Assembly (NCBI RefSeq): GCF_002994045.1
Contig: NZ_MQUC01000003.1
Span: 2,456,501-2,520,500, forward strand
Direction of reading: 5' to 3'
Length of the DNA: 64,000 bases
DNA from: Nonlabens agnitus
GTDB taxonomy: Bacteria; Bacteroidota; Bacteroidia; Flavobacteriales; Flavobacteriaceae
The notes beneath the pieces are model-generated. The model made no database searches. It was not told where the DNA came from and saw only the letters and a list, made by a program, of their open reading frames with translations. The translations under genes were made by a program, and so were the position numbers. This document shows positions 1 through 7,777 of the stretch, one piece after another (the first letter of the stretch is position 1; each line of letters opens with the position of its first letter).

Positions 1-1410
1 ACCCATTCTGGATTTATGGGTGATAAATCCGGTTTCAAGGTCTCTAAATTGCGACAGGTCAAACTTATTGCCTTGAAAATCACGCACGCCACACACCAGA
101 TCTACCGGATTAAAGTGCGTGCAATTGGCCGCGATTTTACGCTGACGGTAATCATCGCTATCCACTTGTGCACTCTCGACGATTTGCAGGCTGCTCTGAC
201 CAAATTCATTGGTTACCCAAAACGGGCCACCACCAGGCTCACCTTCATTTTTTACCATACCGCAAACCCTCAACGGCCTGTTTAACGCCTCAATCAACGC
301 TTCACGTTTGTACTGTTTGGTGTACTTATGGTAATCTCGCGGCAAGCGGCGCAACAATTGATCGCTTATAAATTGTTCCATCTCATCAAAAGCACCATGG
401 TCAACGGAATTTTTTTGAAGTTCATTCAAGTAGGCAAAGGCTTTTTCTTGAAGCTTTAGCAATACTCCAGCAAGCATTTTCTTGTATACGCTCACATCTT
501 CATCCATCGTGGAAACGGTCACATTATCGATGTTCTTGATAAAGATAATGTCTGCATCCTGATCGTTAAGATTCTCAAGTAAAGCACCATGACCAGCAGG
601 TCTAAAGAACAGCTTTCCATCTTTGTCAACGATAGGTTGATCCTGCATATCGACGGCTATGGTGTCCGTACTTGGCTTTTGATAGGAGAATGATATTTCA
701 TAATTCTTACCGGTTTTTGCTTCTACAGCCTCTTCAATTCTGTTAAATTCTTTGACAAAATGGTTTTGATAAGCCGGTGCGATAGTAAAATGTAAACAAG
801 CTACATTTCTAGTAGCCGCATATCCAGAAGCCTCATGTAAATGCTCTTCAAAAGCAGTCACTTTGTGATCGCCATAACTGTGAAACGGAACTAAACCTTT
901 AGGCATCGCACTAAAATTAAAGCCATCCTTGAACAACATTTTACGTACAAAACGCTCCTTTTTATCTCGGTCAGTGAGGCTTTGCCAGTTATCTACATCC
1001 TTTTTTAATGAGTTGATGACCGCATCATAGAATGGGAACTTTTCAATCCCAACAAAAAAGGTAAATAGGTCTCTAGCATTTTTGCGGTTGATAAAGGAGT
1101 TGATGGATTCTACACTGGCATCGTATTCTTGAAGGAATTCATGCAAAAACTTAAACATTCTGGTAGCGGCACCACTAGCTGGAACAAATTTGAGAATATC
1201 AAGCTGCTCTCTTTTGGATTCATAAAAATCCACGTATTCCTTAATTTCTGATTCTGGAATACGTACGATCCCATCGCCTACCGTGGCAGCCTTCTTAAGT
1301 TTCACCGTTGGAAATCCATTGACAAATCTGCTTATTTGTTTTTGCAGGGTTTCTTGAGAGATTCGTTTTTCCTTAAGTTGTTCCTTTTGTATGGCGGTGA
1401 GTTCTATCAT
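1..1410 (-). CDS. DUF4301 family protein, 3' part cut by window edge
   Basis: The reading frame opens with ATG at 1410 and stays open to base 1, so 470 codons are visible and the C-terminus lies outside the window. Recognisable blocks are VPASGAATRMFK near residues 76-87, FRPAGHGALLENL near 268-280 and GEPGGGPFWV near 386-395. I associate these with the Bacteroidetes family DUF4301, whose function is unknown. The SGAATRM and RPAGHG blocks faintly recall sugar nucleotidyltransferases, which is only an inference. The start overlaps the stop of the upstream kinase gene by ATGA, so the gene is translationally coupled to the end of the PnuC/kinase operon. No signal peptide is visible, so it is probably cytoplasmic. 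Confidence 0.8.
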   Translation of the reverse strand, partial: MIELTAIQKEQLKEKRISQETLQKQISRFVNGFPTVKLKKAATVGDGIVRIPESEIKEYVDFYESKREQLDILKFVPASGAATRMFKFLHEFLQEYDASVESINSFINRKNARDLFTFFVGIEKFPFYDAVINSLKKDVDNWQSLTDRDKKERFVRKMLFKDGFNFSAMPKGLVPFHSYGDHKVTAFEEHLHEASGYAATRNVACLHFTIAPAYQNHFVKEFNRIEEAVEAKTGKNYEISFSYQKPSTDTIAVDMQDQPIVDKDGKLFFRPAGHGALLENLNDQDADIIFIKNIDNVTVSTMDEDVSVYKKMLAGVLLKLQEKAFAYLNELQKNSVDHGAFDEMEQFISDQLLRRLPRDYHKYTKQYKREALIEALNRPLRVCGMVKNEGEPGGGPFWVTNEFGQSSLQIVESAQVDSDDYRQRKIAANCTHFNPVDLVCGVRDFQGNKFDLSQFRDLETGFITHKSRMG

Positions 1411-1961
1411 AATAATTGATCTATAGCAGTGATGGCGTGCTTCAATCTGCGGTCGCCCAACCCAGAAATTTTAGAATAAGGTTGACCAAAATCATTGAGG
1501 GCTTGCTCAAATCTATCAAACATTTCCTTACGGTCATCGGGTTTATCTCTTAAATCGTCCTTAACCCATGGTGTGTCAATGTCCAGCAGCAAGTAATGAT
1601 CATAACTGGATTTGTGCAATGCTTCCAGCAATTCTTGAGGTGCTTTGTCAAAATAAGCTATGGAATAGACATAGGTCTCCAGTATGTCTGTATCGCAAAA
1701 GAGTATTTTTTTCGCTTTCGCGGAAGCGATATTCTCTGCAGCTCGTTGTCCTACAGCAATGGGCAGGATGTCCTCAAATGTGCAGATATGACCGTCCTTA
1801 TCAAAAAGCTCCTGAAGATAATCCCGAGCAAACTCTGCCACCTGTGGCTCACGATAGTACGCTGCAAGCTGATGAGCTAACGTCGTTTTGCCAGTACTTT
1901 CAGGACCGTAGAGCACGACTCTTAAACCGTCAAAATGGGTTTGTCTAGGTATTTTATCCAT
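1407..1961 (-). CDS. NadR-like AAA kinase (ribosylnicotinamide kinase type)
   Basis: A 184-residue P-loop protein with Walker A GPESTGKT at residues 19-26, close to the N-terminus. The overall pattern fits the kinase domain of NadR, which phosphorylates nicotinamide riboside to NMN in the cytoplasm. The nucleotidyltransferase and HTH domains of full NadR are absent. It overlaps the end of the PnuC-type transporter gene by 40 bases, an arrangement that fits uptake followed by phosphorylation trapping. A thiamine-binding protein sits in the same operon, so the real substrate could be thiamine rather than nicotinamide riboside. Residues 98-102 (ASAKA region) are encoded by a near copy of the window-wide palindrome. 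Kinase family is confident; substrate is not. Confidence 0.8.
   Translation of the reverse strand: MDKIPRQTHFDGLRVVLYGPESTGKTTLAHQLAAYYREPQVAEFARDYLQELFDKDGHICTFEDILPIAVGQRAAENIASAKAKKILFCDTDILETYVYSIAYFDKAPQELLEALHKSSYDHYLLLDIDTPWVKDDLRDKPDDRKEMFDRFEQALNDFGQPYSKISGLGDRRLKHAITAIDQLL
1713..1728. repeat. palindrome copy 1, one mismatch, in kinase gene
   Basis: CGCTTTCGCGGAAGCG. Read on the minus strand it encodes ASAKA; the single change turns the usual Phe codon TTC into Ser TCC. Confidence 0.9.
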
Positions 1962-2569
1962 CTTTTATATCCTATGTAAGCAATGATTGAAAGGAAAATA
2001 TACAGTACCGCCGTAAGGCTAAAGGAACCATACAAATCATGCATCTTGTAAAAATACAGCGGCACTGAAATGATGTTCCCTACCATCAATACCAGCCAGT
2101 GTTCTAATTTGCGTCGTGCCATAAGCCACATCCCTGCAAAGAATATTCCTGTAGTTAACATATCGATGTAGGAAACCCAACTCTCGAGCCTTTCTGTAAA
2201 AAAATAAAGGAAAAATATGGCAATACCTGTGGCAATTGCTATAGCTGTTGCGGTTATCCATTCTTGCCTTAGCGTTCTCGTGATGGGTGTTTCCTGATTG
2301 TTTTTTCCCTTTGACAACCAGTAATACCATCCATATACACTCATAATAAAGTAATAGCCGTTGATGACCATATCACCCAATAAGTTCCACTGGTAGAGCA
2401 AATAGACAAAAAGCAGCGTACTAATAATTCCAAAAGGAAATACTAATACACTATTGCGCATGGAAAACAGAACGCTTATCACACTCATAATAATCGCAAT
2501 GACTTCAATGATTACTTGTGTTGTAGAATACTCGCTGTACTGGCCAAAAATGAAATCCCAAACCTCCAT
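1922..2569 (-). CDS. pnuC: PnuC family vitamin transporter (nicotinamide riboside or thiamine)
   Basis: A 215-residue membrane protein with about seven hydrophobic segments, matching the PnuC family of small facilitators that need a cytoplasmic kinase to trap the substrate. The GWYYW block at 80-84 and HWLVLMVGN at 157-165 are family features. From memory, nicotinamide riboside transporters carry WxxWxxxN in the last block; here the first Trp and the Asn are kept but the second Trp is Leu. That, plus the adjacent thiamine-binding gene, leaves room for a PnuT-type thiamine transporter. The start follows the upstream stop directly (TAGATG), and the gene overlaps the kinase gene downstream. Family call is firm, substrate open. 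Confidence 0.85.
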   Translation of the reverse strand: MEVWDFIFGQYSEYSTTQVIIEVIAIIMSVISVLFSMRNSVLVFPFGIISTLLFVYLLYQWNLLGDMVINGYYFIMSVYGWYYWLSKGKNNQETPITRTLRQEWITATAIAIATGIAIFFLYFFTERLESWVSYIDMLTTGIFFAGMWLMARRKLEHWLVLMVGNIISVPLYFYKMHDLYGSFSLTAVLYIFLSIIAYIGYKRWIKYLDKPILTV

Positions 2570-2830
2570 CTAGAAATGTGGCTTGTAGTCTGCACGGTTT
2601 GATTTGACCATTTTCATATAGATCAATACCGACTTTTGCTTTGAAATGCTTTTCTCAATAGCCTGAGTCAAAAACGGCATAAGCTTGCCATATTCCCCAT
2701 AAATCTGGGTGGATAAGGGGTTTTCAAGCACCTCAAATTCTGAGGCGCGCAGGGCCTTGATAAAGTCAATAATATGGGATTCAAAATCGTCCTGTAAGGG
2801 CGACATGGTCAATTCAATGGAAACTTCCAT
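2570..2830 (-). CDS. thiamine-binding family protein (MTH1187/YkoF-like)
   Basis: An 86-residue protein. The core reads VSIELTMSPL near the start and NPLSTQIYGEYGKLM near the middle, which fits the small ferredoxin-like thiamine-binding family (PF01910, formerly DUF77). A longer frame starts at 2938, but it would overlap the preceding synthase gene by 86 bases and add an N-terminus foreign to the family, so I choose the ATG at 2830. It lies between the GGGP synthase and the PnuC-type transporter. Family members bind thiamine or its hydroxymethylpyrimidine part and are thought to buffer or carry it. Its position is the main reason to question whether the neighbouring transporter and kinase act on nicotinamide riboside. 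Confidence 0.65.
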   Translation of the reverse strand: MEVSIELTMSPLQDDFESHIIDFIKALRASEFEVLENPLSTQIYGEYGKLMPFLTQAIEKSISKQKSVLIYMKMVKSNRADYKPHF

Positions 2831-2852
2831 AGGGTTTTGTTTTCCCACAAAG

Positions 2853-3584
2853 CTAACCTTTCCAGTTGAGATCTTCTTCCATGGCGGTTCCCACGACCAC
2901 CATTTTGGCTCCAGCTTCAAACCTTTTTTTAATCTCATCTAGGGAGCGCAAGCCACCACCTACAATCACTGGGACTTGAACGGTTTCCACCACCTTCCTG
3001 AGCACTTCTATACTAACAGTCGTCCTGGCACCGCTTCCTGCCTCTAGGTAGATAAGCTTATTTCCCATGAGTTGGCCAGCAAGAGCCGTATCCGTAATGA
3101 GGTCTACCTCGCTTTGTGGTATGGGCTGGGTTTTTGACACACGTTCCACCGCGGTTTGTTGATCACCATCAAGCAAAAGGTATGCAGTAGGAATAATTTC
3201 CAGCGTTGAATTCCTTAGCTTTTTGGCAGCTTCTACCTGTTGCCCTATCAAATATTCCGGATTGCGTCCAGAGATCAAGTTGAGAAAGAGCAGAGCATCG
3301 GCACGTTCAGAAATTTGTTGTGCTGATCCTGGAAACAACACTAATTTAAAATCGATTTGTTGCCTGAATGCGCTTAACCAGGCTTCAAGACCCACATGCT
3401 CCATGGTGCTGCCACCTATTAATAGAATGATTTGATCTAGACCTAAATCTTTGGTAAGTATGGAGGCTGTTGAAGTTATCGCTTTCGCGAAAGCGGAAAA
3501 ATCATTTACTTTTAACTTCTCAGGATCCACTAGAATTCCCAAAGTCCTTTCAAACTCACGGATACTTTTGAGGATTTCCATCAT
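2853..3584 (-). CDS. geranylgeranylglyceryl phosphate synthase-like protein (GGGPS/PcrB family)
   Basis: A 243-residue TIM-barrel prenyltransferase. Family blocks are LVDPEK at 18-23, GGST at 57-60, FPGS at 84-87, LEAGSGA at 180-186 and VGGGLRS at 208-214, the last two forming the phosphate-binding ends. These enzymes join sn-glycerol-1-phosphate to a polyprenyl diphosphate, the first ether-lipid step of archaea; homologues occur in Bacteroidetes, where some make true GGGP. Actual chain length and product here are not readable. The start ATGATG overlaps the PPTase stop (TGA at 3583-3581), so the two are coupled. Residues 31-35 (AFAKA) come from an exact copy of the window-wide palindrome, in the loop after the first beta strand. 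Confidence 0.85.
   Translation of the reverse strand: MMEILKSIREFERTLGILVDPEKLKVNDFSAFAKAITSTASILTKDLGLDQIILLIGGSTMEHVGLEAWLSAFRQQIDFKLVLFPGSAQQISERADALLFLNLISGRNPEYLIGQQVEAAKKLRNSTLEIIPTAYLLLDGDQQTAVERVSKTQPIPQSEVDLITDTALAGQLMGNKLIYLEAGSGARTTVSIEVLRKVVETVQVPVIVGGGLRSLDEIKKRFEAGAKMVVVGTAMEEDLNWKG
3480..3495. repeat. palindrome copy 2, exact, in GGGPS gene
   Basis: CGCTTTCGCGAAAGCG, read as AFAKA at residues 31-35 of the synthase. Confidence 0.95.
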
Positions 3585-4210
3585 GACAATGGGAGAATGT
3601 AAACGAGTGTATATTCCAGAATTTCCTCAAAATAGGTGTCGTAGGAAAGCTGGATCTCGTTAAAATCAATTCTTGAAACCGTGTGGTGGCTTGCAAGCTC
3701 AAAAGGCTCGACCTTGCAATGGTCATAAAATCCCAGGCCTTTTTGTCCAAGACATTTGTACATGGATTCTTTGGCGCCCCAAATGACCGTAAGTGCGCTA
3801 GTTTTATTTTCTTGGTTCTCTACAAAATCGCTCTCATAATTCACGAACTTCTTTGCGATGCGCAAGATCTTATCACGTCTTTTCTCTACATCTATACCAG
3901 TGGTGGCGTCGCTTATGATGATGGCGGTCAACTCATAACTGTGCGTGATGGAGATATAGCACTCGCCGTCAAGATGGGGTTTCCCTAGTTCGTCATAGTA
4001 CAAATCCTTGTCTGTATAACCAGCGTGCAACAGCAAATGGCGTATGCTCAAGAAACCACGACGGTGCATTTCTGAACTCATCGTGACCAGTCTATTGATA
4101 GAGTTTTGGGATAAGTCGATGCCAGATCTCAGCCATGCTTCAGACTCGGAGACCTGCCATACAAAAACCCTCGTATTAAATCGATTTGTTATGGTTTTTA
4201 TAACAGGCAT
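3581..4210 (-). CDS. 4'-phosphopantetheinyl transferase superfamily protein
   Basis: About 209 residues, starting from the ATG at 4210. An upstream in-frame ATG at 4255 would reach into the ahcY promoter and add a stretch untypical of the family. The signature is GIDVEK (Asp near residue 107, Glu near 109) and WGAKESMYK (Lys-Glu near 147-148), the metal- and CoA-binding pattern of Sfp/HetI-type transferases that move phosphopantetheine from CoA onto a carrier-protein serine. It is divergently arranged with ahcY and is the first gene of the minus-strand run down to the DUF4301 gene. The carrier protein served is not apparent from the neighbourhood; the ordinary fatty-acid ACP is the simplest candidate. 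Confidence 0.85.
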   Translation of the reverse strand: MPVIKTITNRFNTRVFVWQVSESEAWLRSGIDLSQNSINRLVTMSSEMHRRGFLSIRHLLLHAGYTDKDLYYDELGKPHLDGECYISITHSYELTAIIISDATTGIDVEKRRDKILRIAKKFVNYESDFVENQENKTSALTVIWGAKESMYKCLGQKGLGFYDHCKVEPFELASHHTVSRIDFNEIQLSYDTYFEEILEYTLVYILPLS

Positions 4211-4230
4211 TATAGCTGGACGATTTTTTG

Positions 4231-4238
4231 TAATTTTG
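4231..4238 (+). promoter_or_regulatory. Bacteroidetes -7 box upstream of ahcY
   Basis: TAATTTTG matches TAnnTTTG. It predicts a transcript starting near 4242 with a leader of about 80 bases. No clear TTTG -33 box sits 19 bases upstream. Confidence 0.45.
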
Positions 4239-4324
4239 CAACCGCAATTTAACAATAATTAAAAGGTTACAAATTGTTGATTTTTAACCAACTCAACGAC
4301 GAAGTTACCAAGATAAAATCATTT

Positions 4325-5641
4325 ATGAGCACAGAAACGATTCCATACATTCCCTATAAAGTAAAAGACATTTCCCTTGCCGAATATGGCCGTCTTGAAA
4401 TAGAGCTTGCCGAGGCAGAAATGCCAGGTCTTATGGCCTTGCGTGAGGAATATGGAGAGTCCCAACCACTTAAAGGAGCACGCATAGCGGGTTGTCTGCA
4501 CATGACGATCCAGACTGCCGTACTTATCGAGACTCTTGTAGCTCTAGGTGCAGATGTAACTTGGTCTTCTTGTAACATTTTCTCCACACAAGATCATGCT
4601 GCTGCCGCTATTGCTGCTGCAGGAATTCCAGTTTATGCCTGGAAAGGAATGAATGAGGAAGAATTCAACTGGTGTATTGAACAAACGCTTTTCTTTGGTG
4701 AAGATCGCAAGCCGTTAAACATGATCCTTGATGATGGTGGTGATTTGACTAACATGGTTTTTGATGAATATCCTGAGCTGGCTAAAGGTATCAACGGTCT
4801 CTCTGAAGAGACTACTACTGGAGTACACAGATTGTACGAGCGCATGAAAAACGGAACTCTGGTTATGCCAGCCATCAATGTGAATGATTCTGTAACCAAA
4901 TCAAAATTTGATAACAAATACGGATGTCGCGAAAGTGCTGTAGACGCCGTAAGACGTGCAACAGATACCATGCTAGCTGGTAAACGAGTAGTCGTTTGTG
5001 GCTATGGAGATGTAGGAAAAGGTACTGCGGCATCATTTAAAGGCGCTGGATCTATCGTTACAGTAACTGAAATTGATCCTATCTGTGCTCTACAAGCCGT
5101 GATGGATGGTTTTGAAGTGAAAAAATTGGAAAGCGTTGTTGGCAATGCAGATGTGGTGATTACTACCACAGGTAACAAGGACATCATACGCGGCGAGCAC
5201 TTCAAAGCGATGCGCGATAAGGTTATAGTATGTAACATCGGACACTTTGATAATGAGATTGACGTGGCCTTCCTCAACAAGAATTACGGTGATACTAAAG
5301 TAGAAATCAAGCCACAAGTGGATAAGTATACCATTGATGGCAAAGACATCATCCTACTTGCCGAAGGTCGTCTAGTCAACCTAGGTTGCGCGACTGGACA
5401 CCCTAGTTTTGTAATGAGTAACTCATTTACAAATCAAACACTGGCTCAAATCGAGTTATGGAACAACAGAGACGCTTATGAAAATGAAGTGTATATGTTG
5501 CCTAAACATCTTGATGAAAAAGTAGCGGCATTGCACCTGTCAAGAATGGGCGCAGAATTAACTGAATTGAAGAAGGATCAAGCCGATTATATAGGTGTTG
5601 AAGTTACTGGTCCATTCAAGCCGGAATATTACAGATATTAA
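4325..5641 (+). CDS. ahcY: adenosylhomocysteinase
   Basis: S-adenosylhomocysteine hydrolase, 438 residues, splitting SAH into adenosine and homocysteine in the cytoplasm and so completing the activated methyl cycle. The NAD-binding GYGDVGKG is near residues 226-233, [17 protein letters not shown] is in the N-terminal substrate domain, and the C-terminus FKPEYYRY is the conserved tail that reaches into the partner subunit. The frame extends upstream to 4274, but the family begins with a short tail before [12 protein letters not shown], which fits the ATG at 4325. It stands alone on the plus strand, divergent from the PPTase gene. I looked for an SAH-type riboswitch in the leader and saw no convincing one. 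Confidence 0.97.
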   Translation: MSTETIPYIPYKVKDISLAEYGRLEIELAEAEMPGLMALREEYGESQPLKGARIAGCLHMTIQTAVLIETLVALGADVTWSSCNIFSTQDHAAAAIAAAGIPVYAWKGMNEEEFNWCIEQTLFFGEDRKPLNMILDDGGDLTNMVFDEYPELAKGINGLSEETTTGVHRLYERMKNGTLVMPAINVNDSVTKSKFDNKYGCRESAVDAVRRATDTMLAGKRVVVCGYGDVGKGTAASFKGAGSIVTVTEIDPICALQAVMDGFEVKKLESVVGNADVVITTTGNKDIIRGEHFKAMRDKVIVCNIGHFDNEIDVAFLNKNYGDTKVEIKPQVDKYTIDGKDIILLAEGRLVNLGCATGHPSFVMSNSFTNQTLAQIELWNNRDAYENEVYMLPKHLDEKVAALHLSRMGAELTELKKDQADYIGVEVTGPFKPEYYRY

Positions 5642-5686
5642 GATTTTTATCCTATATTCCGCGATAAGTCAAGAATATTGCGATTT

Positions 5687-5702
5687 CGCTTTCGCGAAAG
5701 CT
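5687..5702. repeat. palindrome copy 3, intergenic, last base changed
   Basis: CGCTTTCGCGAAAGCT between ahcY and the following small gene; the inner 14 bases are still a perfect palindrome. Confidence 0.9.
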
Positions 5703-5717
5703 TAATAAATATAATTA

Positions 5718-5933
5718 ATGGAACTAAAAGAACAAGCACTGGAATATGAGAACATGTCCATGAGTAACATGTCCACGAGCGATCGCGTACATGCTTCACG
5801 TAAGGGCAAGGAACTCATACTGGCATTGAATGAAATATTCAAGGAAACTAAAGACGATGAAATCATGGACTTGATGAAACGTCTAACTGCCAAAAAGCAA
5901 AAAATAGAAAAGCGTCTCAAGGGACGTCCATAA
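5718..5933 (+). CDS. small conserved helical protein of unknown function
   Basis: A 71-residue charged protein, ending KQKIEKRLKGRP, with no signal peptide or membrane segment. It is predicted largely helical, with a Met-rich start (NMSMSNMSTSD). Small proteins of this look are common next to housekeeping genes in flavobacteria, but I cannot name a family. A strong hairpin terminator follows the stop codon closely, which supports it as a real expressed unit rather than a chance frame. It begins 77 bases after ahcY, with one palindrome copy in between. Confidence 0.65.
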   Translation: MELKEQALEYENMSMSNMSTSDRVHASRKGKELILALNEIFKETKDDEIMDLMKRLTAKKQKIEKRLKGRP

Positions 5934-5937
5934 ATCT

Positions 5938-5968
5938 AAAAAGCCTCAATTTTATATTGGGGCTTTTT
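5938..5968. terminator. bidirectional hairpin terminator after small gene
   Basis: AAAAAGCCTCAAT pairs with ATTGGGGCTTTTT through a short AT-rich loop, followed by a T run. Confidence 0.85.
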
Positions 5969-6029
5969 TATGTCCCAACCATTCATAATTTTAGAACCGC
6001 TTGATCGTTATCTCTACCTAATACCTATC

Positions 6030-6389
6030 ATGAAAACCTATTTATTTACATTTTTAACCGTCGCGTTATTCATTGTCTCCTGTTCCAGCGATTTTCAAAG
6101 AAGAACCATTGAAACCGAAAACTTGAGCGGCTTCATAGAATCCGGAAACGCTCTGGGTGTCTACGGTGATGCTGGTTTAAAAATTACCCAAGACTCCATA
6201 CAAATGACCAATTGGCCTATTTCAAAGCTTACAGAGTCATTAAAGAACGTGATGGACACAGCCATCGCCACACCAGGCAAAATTACTGATGTTTACACAA
6301 TACAGATTGCTAACAAAGGCCAGTTGGAACAACGAGAGTTTGTAGACTCCTTGATTCACGTGTTTTCAGAAAATGGGTTGATCAATTAA
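6030..6389 (+). CDS. lipoprotein of unknown function
   Basis: 119 residues starting from the ATG at 6030. An earlier in-frame ATG at 5970 lies in the preceding terminator's tail and would bury the signal peptide, so I reject it. MKTYLFTFLTVALFIVSC is a lipoprotein signal with the lipidated Cys at residue 18. The mature part is short and soluble (NLSGFIESGNALGVYGDAG onward), with no motif I recognise. It is followed after 6 bases by the VOC-family gene, so the two are probably cotranscribed. Confidence 0.65.
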   Translation: MKTYLFTFLTVALFIVSCSSDFQRRTIETENLSGFIESGNALGVYGDAGLKITQDSIQMTNWPISKLTESLKNVMDTAIATPGKITDVYTIQIANKGQLEQREFVDSLIHVFSENGLIN

Positions 6390-6395
6390 GCACTT

Positions 6396-6755
6396 ATGAC
6401 ACCTAAGGGAATAAGACCATTTATAGGTTCTGATGATTTTGAGCAATCAAAGGATTTCTATCGCCTTATAGGCTTTACTGAAAACTGGAGCTCCACAACG
6501 ATGAGTTACTTTGATTTAGGTGGCTTTGGCTTTTACTTGCAGGATGCACATGTAGAGGACTGGATCAATAACAGCATGCTCTTTCTAGAGATAGAGGACT
6601 TGGAAAAGACGTTGGAGCATTTTAAATCTCTTGATCTGCCAAGCAAATTTAAAAAAGTAAGGCTGTCAGAGATCGTGCACAACGATTGGGGCAGCGAGTT
6701 CTTTTTGCATGACCCATCAGGTATATTATGGCATATAGGTCGATTTGCTAAATAG
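6396..6755 (+). CDS. VOC (glyoxalase/bleomycin resistance) family protein
   Basis: 119 residues with the beta-alpha-beta-beta-beta layout of the vicinal oxygen chelate fold. The N-terminal module starts near IRPFIGSDDFEQSKDFY and the second ends with FFLHDPSGILWHIG, the usual end of single-domain glyoxalase-like proteins. The metal-ligand pattern is incomplete: a Glu/His pair in the second half is plausible, but the first-strand ligand is unclear, so it may bind a small molecule rather than catalyse. It follows the small lipoprotein gene by 6 bases and ends at a strong shared terminator. Confidence 0.75.
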   Translation: MTPKGIRPFIGSDDFEQSKDFYRLIGFTENWSSTTMSYFDLGGFGFYLQDAHVEDWINNSMLFLEIEDLEKTLEHFKSLDLPSKFKKVRLSEIVHNDWGSEFFLHDPSGILWHIGRFAK

Positions 6756-6772
6756 CTAGACTGAACCACAAC

Positions 6773-6809
6773 AAAAATCCCATCTCAGTCAAACCGAGAT
6801 GGGATTTTT
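6773..6809. terminator. strong bidirectional terminator between VOC gene and rpmA
   Basis: A perfect 14-bp stem (AAAAATCCCATCTC / GAGATGGGATTTTT) around a 9-base loop serves both converging genes. Confidence 0.9.
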
Positions 6810-6831
6810 AATAAGATAAATAGTTGGGCTA

Positions 6832-7095
6832 TTAAGCCTCAGCTACTGGTACAATAGACACATAAGATCTATTGTTTCTCTTTTTAGTGAATTTTACCTC
6901 ACCATCAACTTGTGCATGTAGGGTAAAGTCCTTACCAGCATATACGTTTTCACCTGGGTGGTGCTCCATACCGCGCTGACGGATGATGATGTTACCAGCG
7001 GTTGCCGCTTGTCCACCAAAAATCTTAACACCTAAGCGTTTTGATTCTGATTCTCTTCCGTTTTTCGAACTACCTACTCCTTTTTTGTGAGCCAT
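6832..7095 (-). CDS. rpmA: 50S ribosomal protein L27
   Basis: 87 residues, beginning [16 protein letters not shown], the typical L27 start, with the conserved [16 protein letters not shown] block around residues 27-42. L27 sits near the peptidyl-transferase centre. There is no N-terminal extension of the Firmicutes type that needs proteolysis. It is the second gene after rplU, 46 bases downstream, the standard bacterial pair, and should share its promoter. Confidence 0.98.
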   Translation of the reverse strand: MAHKKGVGSSKNGRESESKRLGVKIFGGQAATAGNIIIRQRGMEHHPGENVYAGKDFTLHAQVDGEVKFTKKRNNRSYVSIVPVAEA

Positions 7096-7141
7096 GATAA
7101 TTTATTTTAGGCATTCCCAAAATGATGGGAATAATTAAACT

Positions 7142-7684
7142 TTAGTTATTTTCTAGTAACTCGATAAGCTCAGCTTTCTTAAGTGCTGAATATCCTTCTA
7201 GTCCTCTATCCTTAGCCATTTCTCTAAGCTCAGCAACTGTGTTTGAGCTTAAATCTACATCATTGGATGTTTCGACTTTTCCTTTAGGAGCTTCTTCTGC
7301 TTTTACAGGAGTCGCCTTTTCTGTTTTCGCTTTCGCGGAAGCGGACTCAGAAGAATCTTTCTTCTTACCACCTTTTAAGGAAATGCTTGAAATCTGGATT
7401 TGAGACATGTATTGTCTGTGACCGTTTTTCTTGCGGTATCCTTTTCTACGTTTTTTCTTAAAAACGATTACTTTGTCACCTTTTAGGTGTCCCAGAACTT
7501 TTGCCTCTGCAAATGCTCCTTCTATAGCTGGGGCGCCGAGTGTGATGTTGTCGCCGTCACCTACTAGAAGAACTTTATCGATGGAAACCGTGGCTCCTTC
7601 GTCTTCTTGCAAGCGATGTACAAACAACTTCTGATCCTTCTCGATCTTGAATTGTTGCCCTGCTATCTCTACGATTGCGTACAT
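7142..7684 (-). CDS. rplU: 50S ribosomal protein L21 with C-terminal SAP/Rho-N-like extension
   Basis: 180 residues. Residues 1-103 are normal L21 (MYAIVEIAGQQFK start; RRKGYRKKNGHRQ near 79-91). A Lys/Ser/Glu-rich linker covers about 105-142. Residues 143-180 (VDLSSNTVAELREMAKDRGL onward) have the helix-turn-helix spacing of the SAP or Rho N-terminal fold, which usually binds nucleic acid. Ordinary L21 is about 103 residues, so the tail nearly doubles it. Residues 116-119 of the linker are encoded by a one-mismatch palindrome copy. A textbook Bacteroidetes promoter lies just upstream. The SAP-like assignment is by pattern only. Confidence 0.95.
   Translation of the reverse strand: MYAIVEIAGQQFKIEKDQKLFVHRLQEDEGATVSIDKVLLVGDGDNITLGAPAIEGAFAEAKVLGHLKGDKVIVFKKKRRKGYRKKNGHRQYMSQIQISSISLKGGKKKDSSESASAKAKTEKATPVKAEEAPKGKVETSNDVDLSSNTVAELREMAKDRGLEGYSALKKAELIELLENN
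7329..7344. repeat. palindrome copy 4, one mismatch, in rplU linker
   Basis: CGCTTTCGCGGAAGCG, encoding ASAKA in the linker between the L21 fold and the SAP-like tail. Confidence 0.9.
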
Positions 7685-7716
7685 AATGATTAATTAATGT
7701 GAATAATTTCGGGCTG

Positions 7717-7747
7717 CAAATATACTGCTATTGGTCAAATAACCAAA
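7717..7747 (-). promoter_or_regulatory. rplU-rpmA promoter
   Basis: On the minus strand, TTTG (7747-7744), a 19-base spacer and TATATTTG (7724-7717), an exact fit to the Bacteroidetes -33/-7 pattern, giving a leader of about 28 bases. Confidence 0.8.
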
Positions 7748-7777
7748 GTTATACACAATTATTAAACAGCCTGAGTG

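Noticed and set aside
2831..2938. N-terminal extension of the thiamine-binding protein
   Set aside because: It would overlap the GGGPS gene by 86 bases and lacks family similarity; the ATG at 2830 gives the normal domain length.
4239..4324. SAH or SAM riboswitch in the ahcY leader
   Set aside because: The leader is AT-rich without the GC-rich paired core such elements need.
5970..6029. Upstream start of the 119-residue lipoprotein
   Set aside because: It begins in the tail of the preceding terminator and would put 20 residues ahead of a clear lipoprotein signal.
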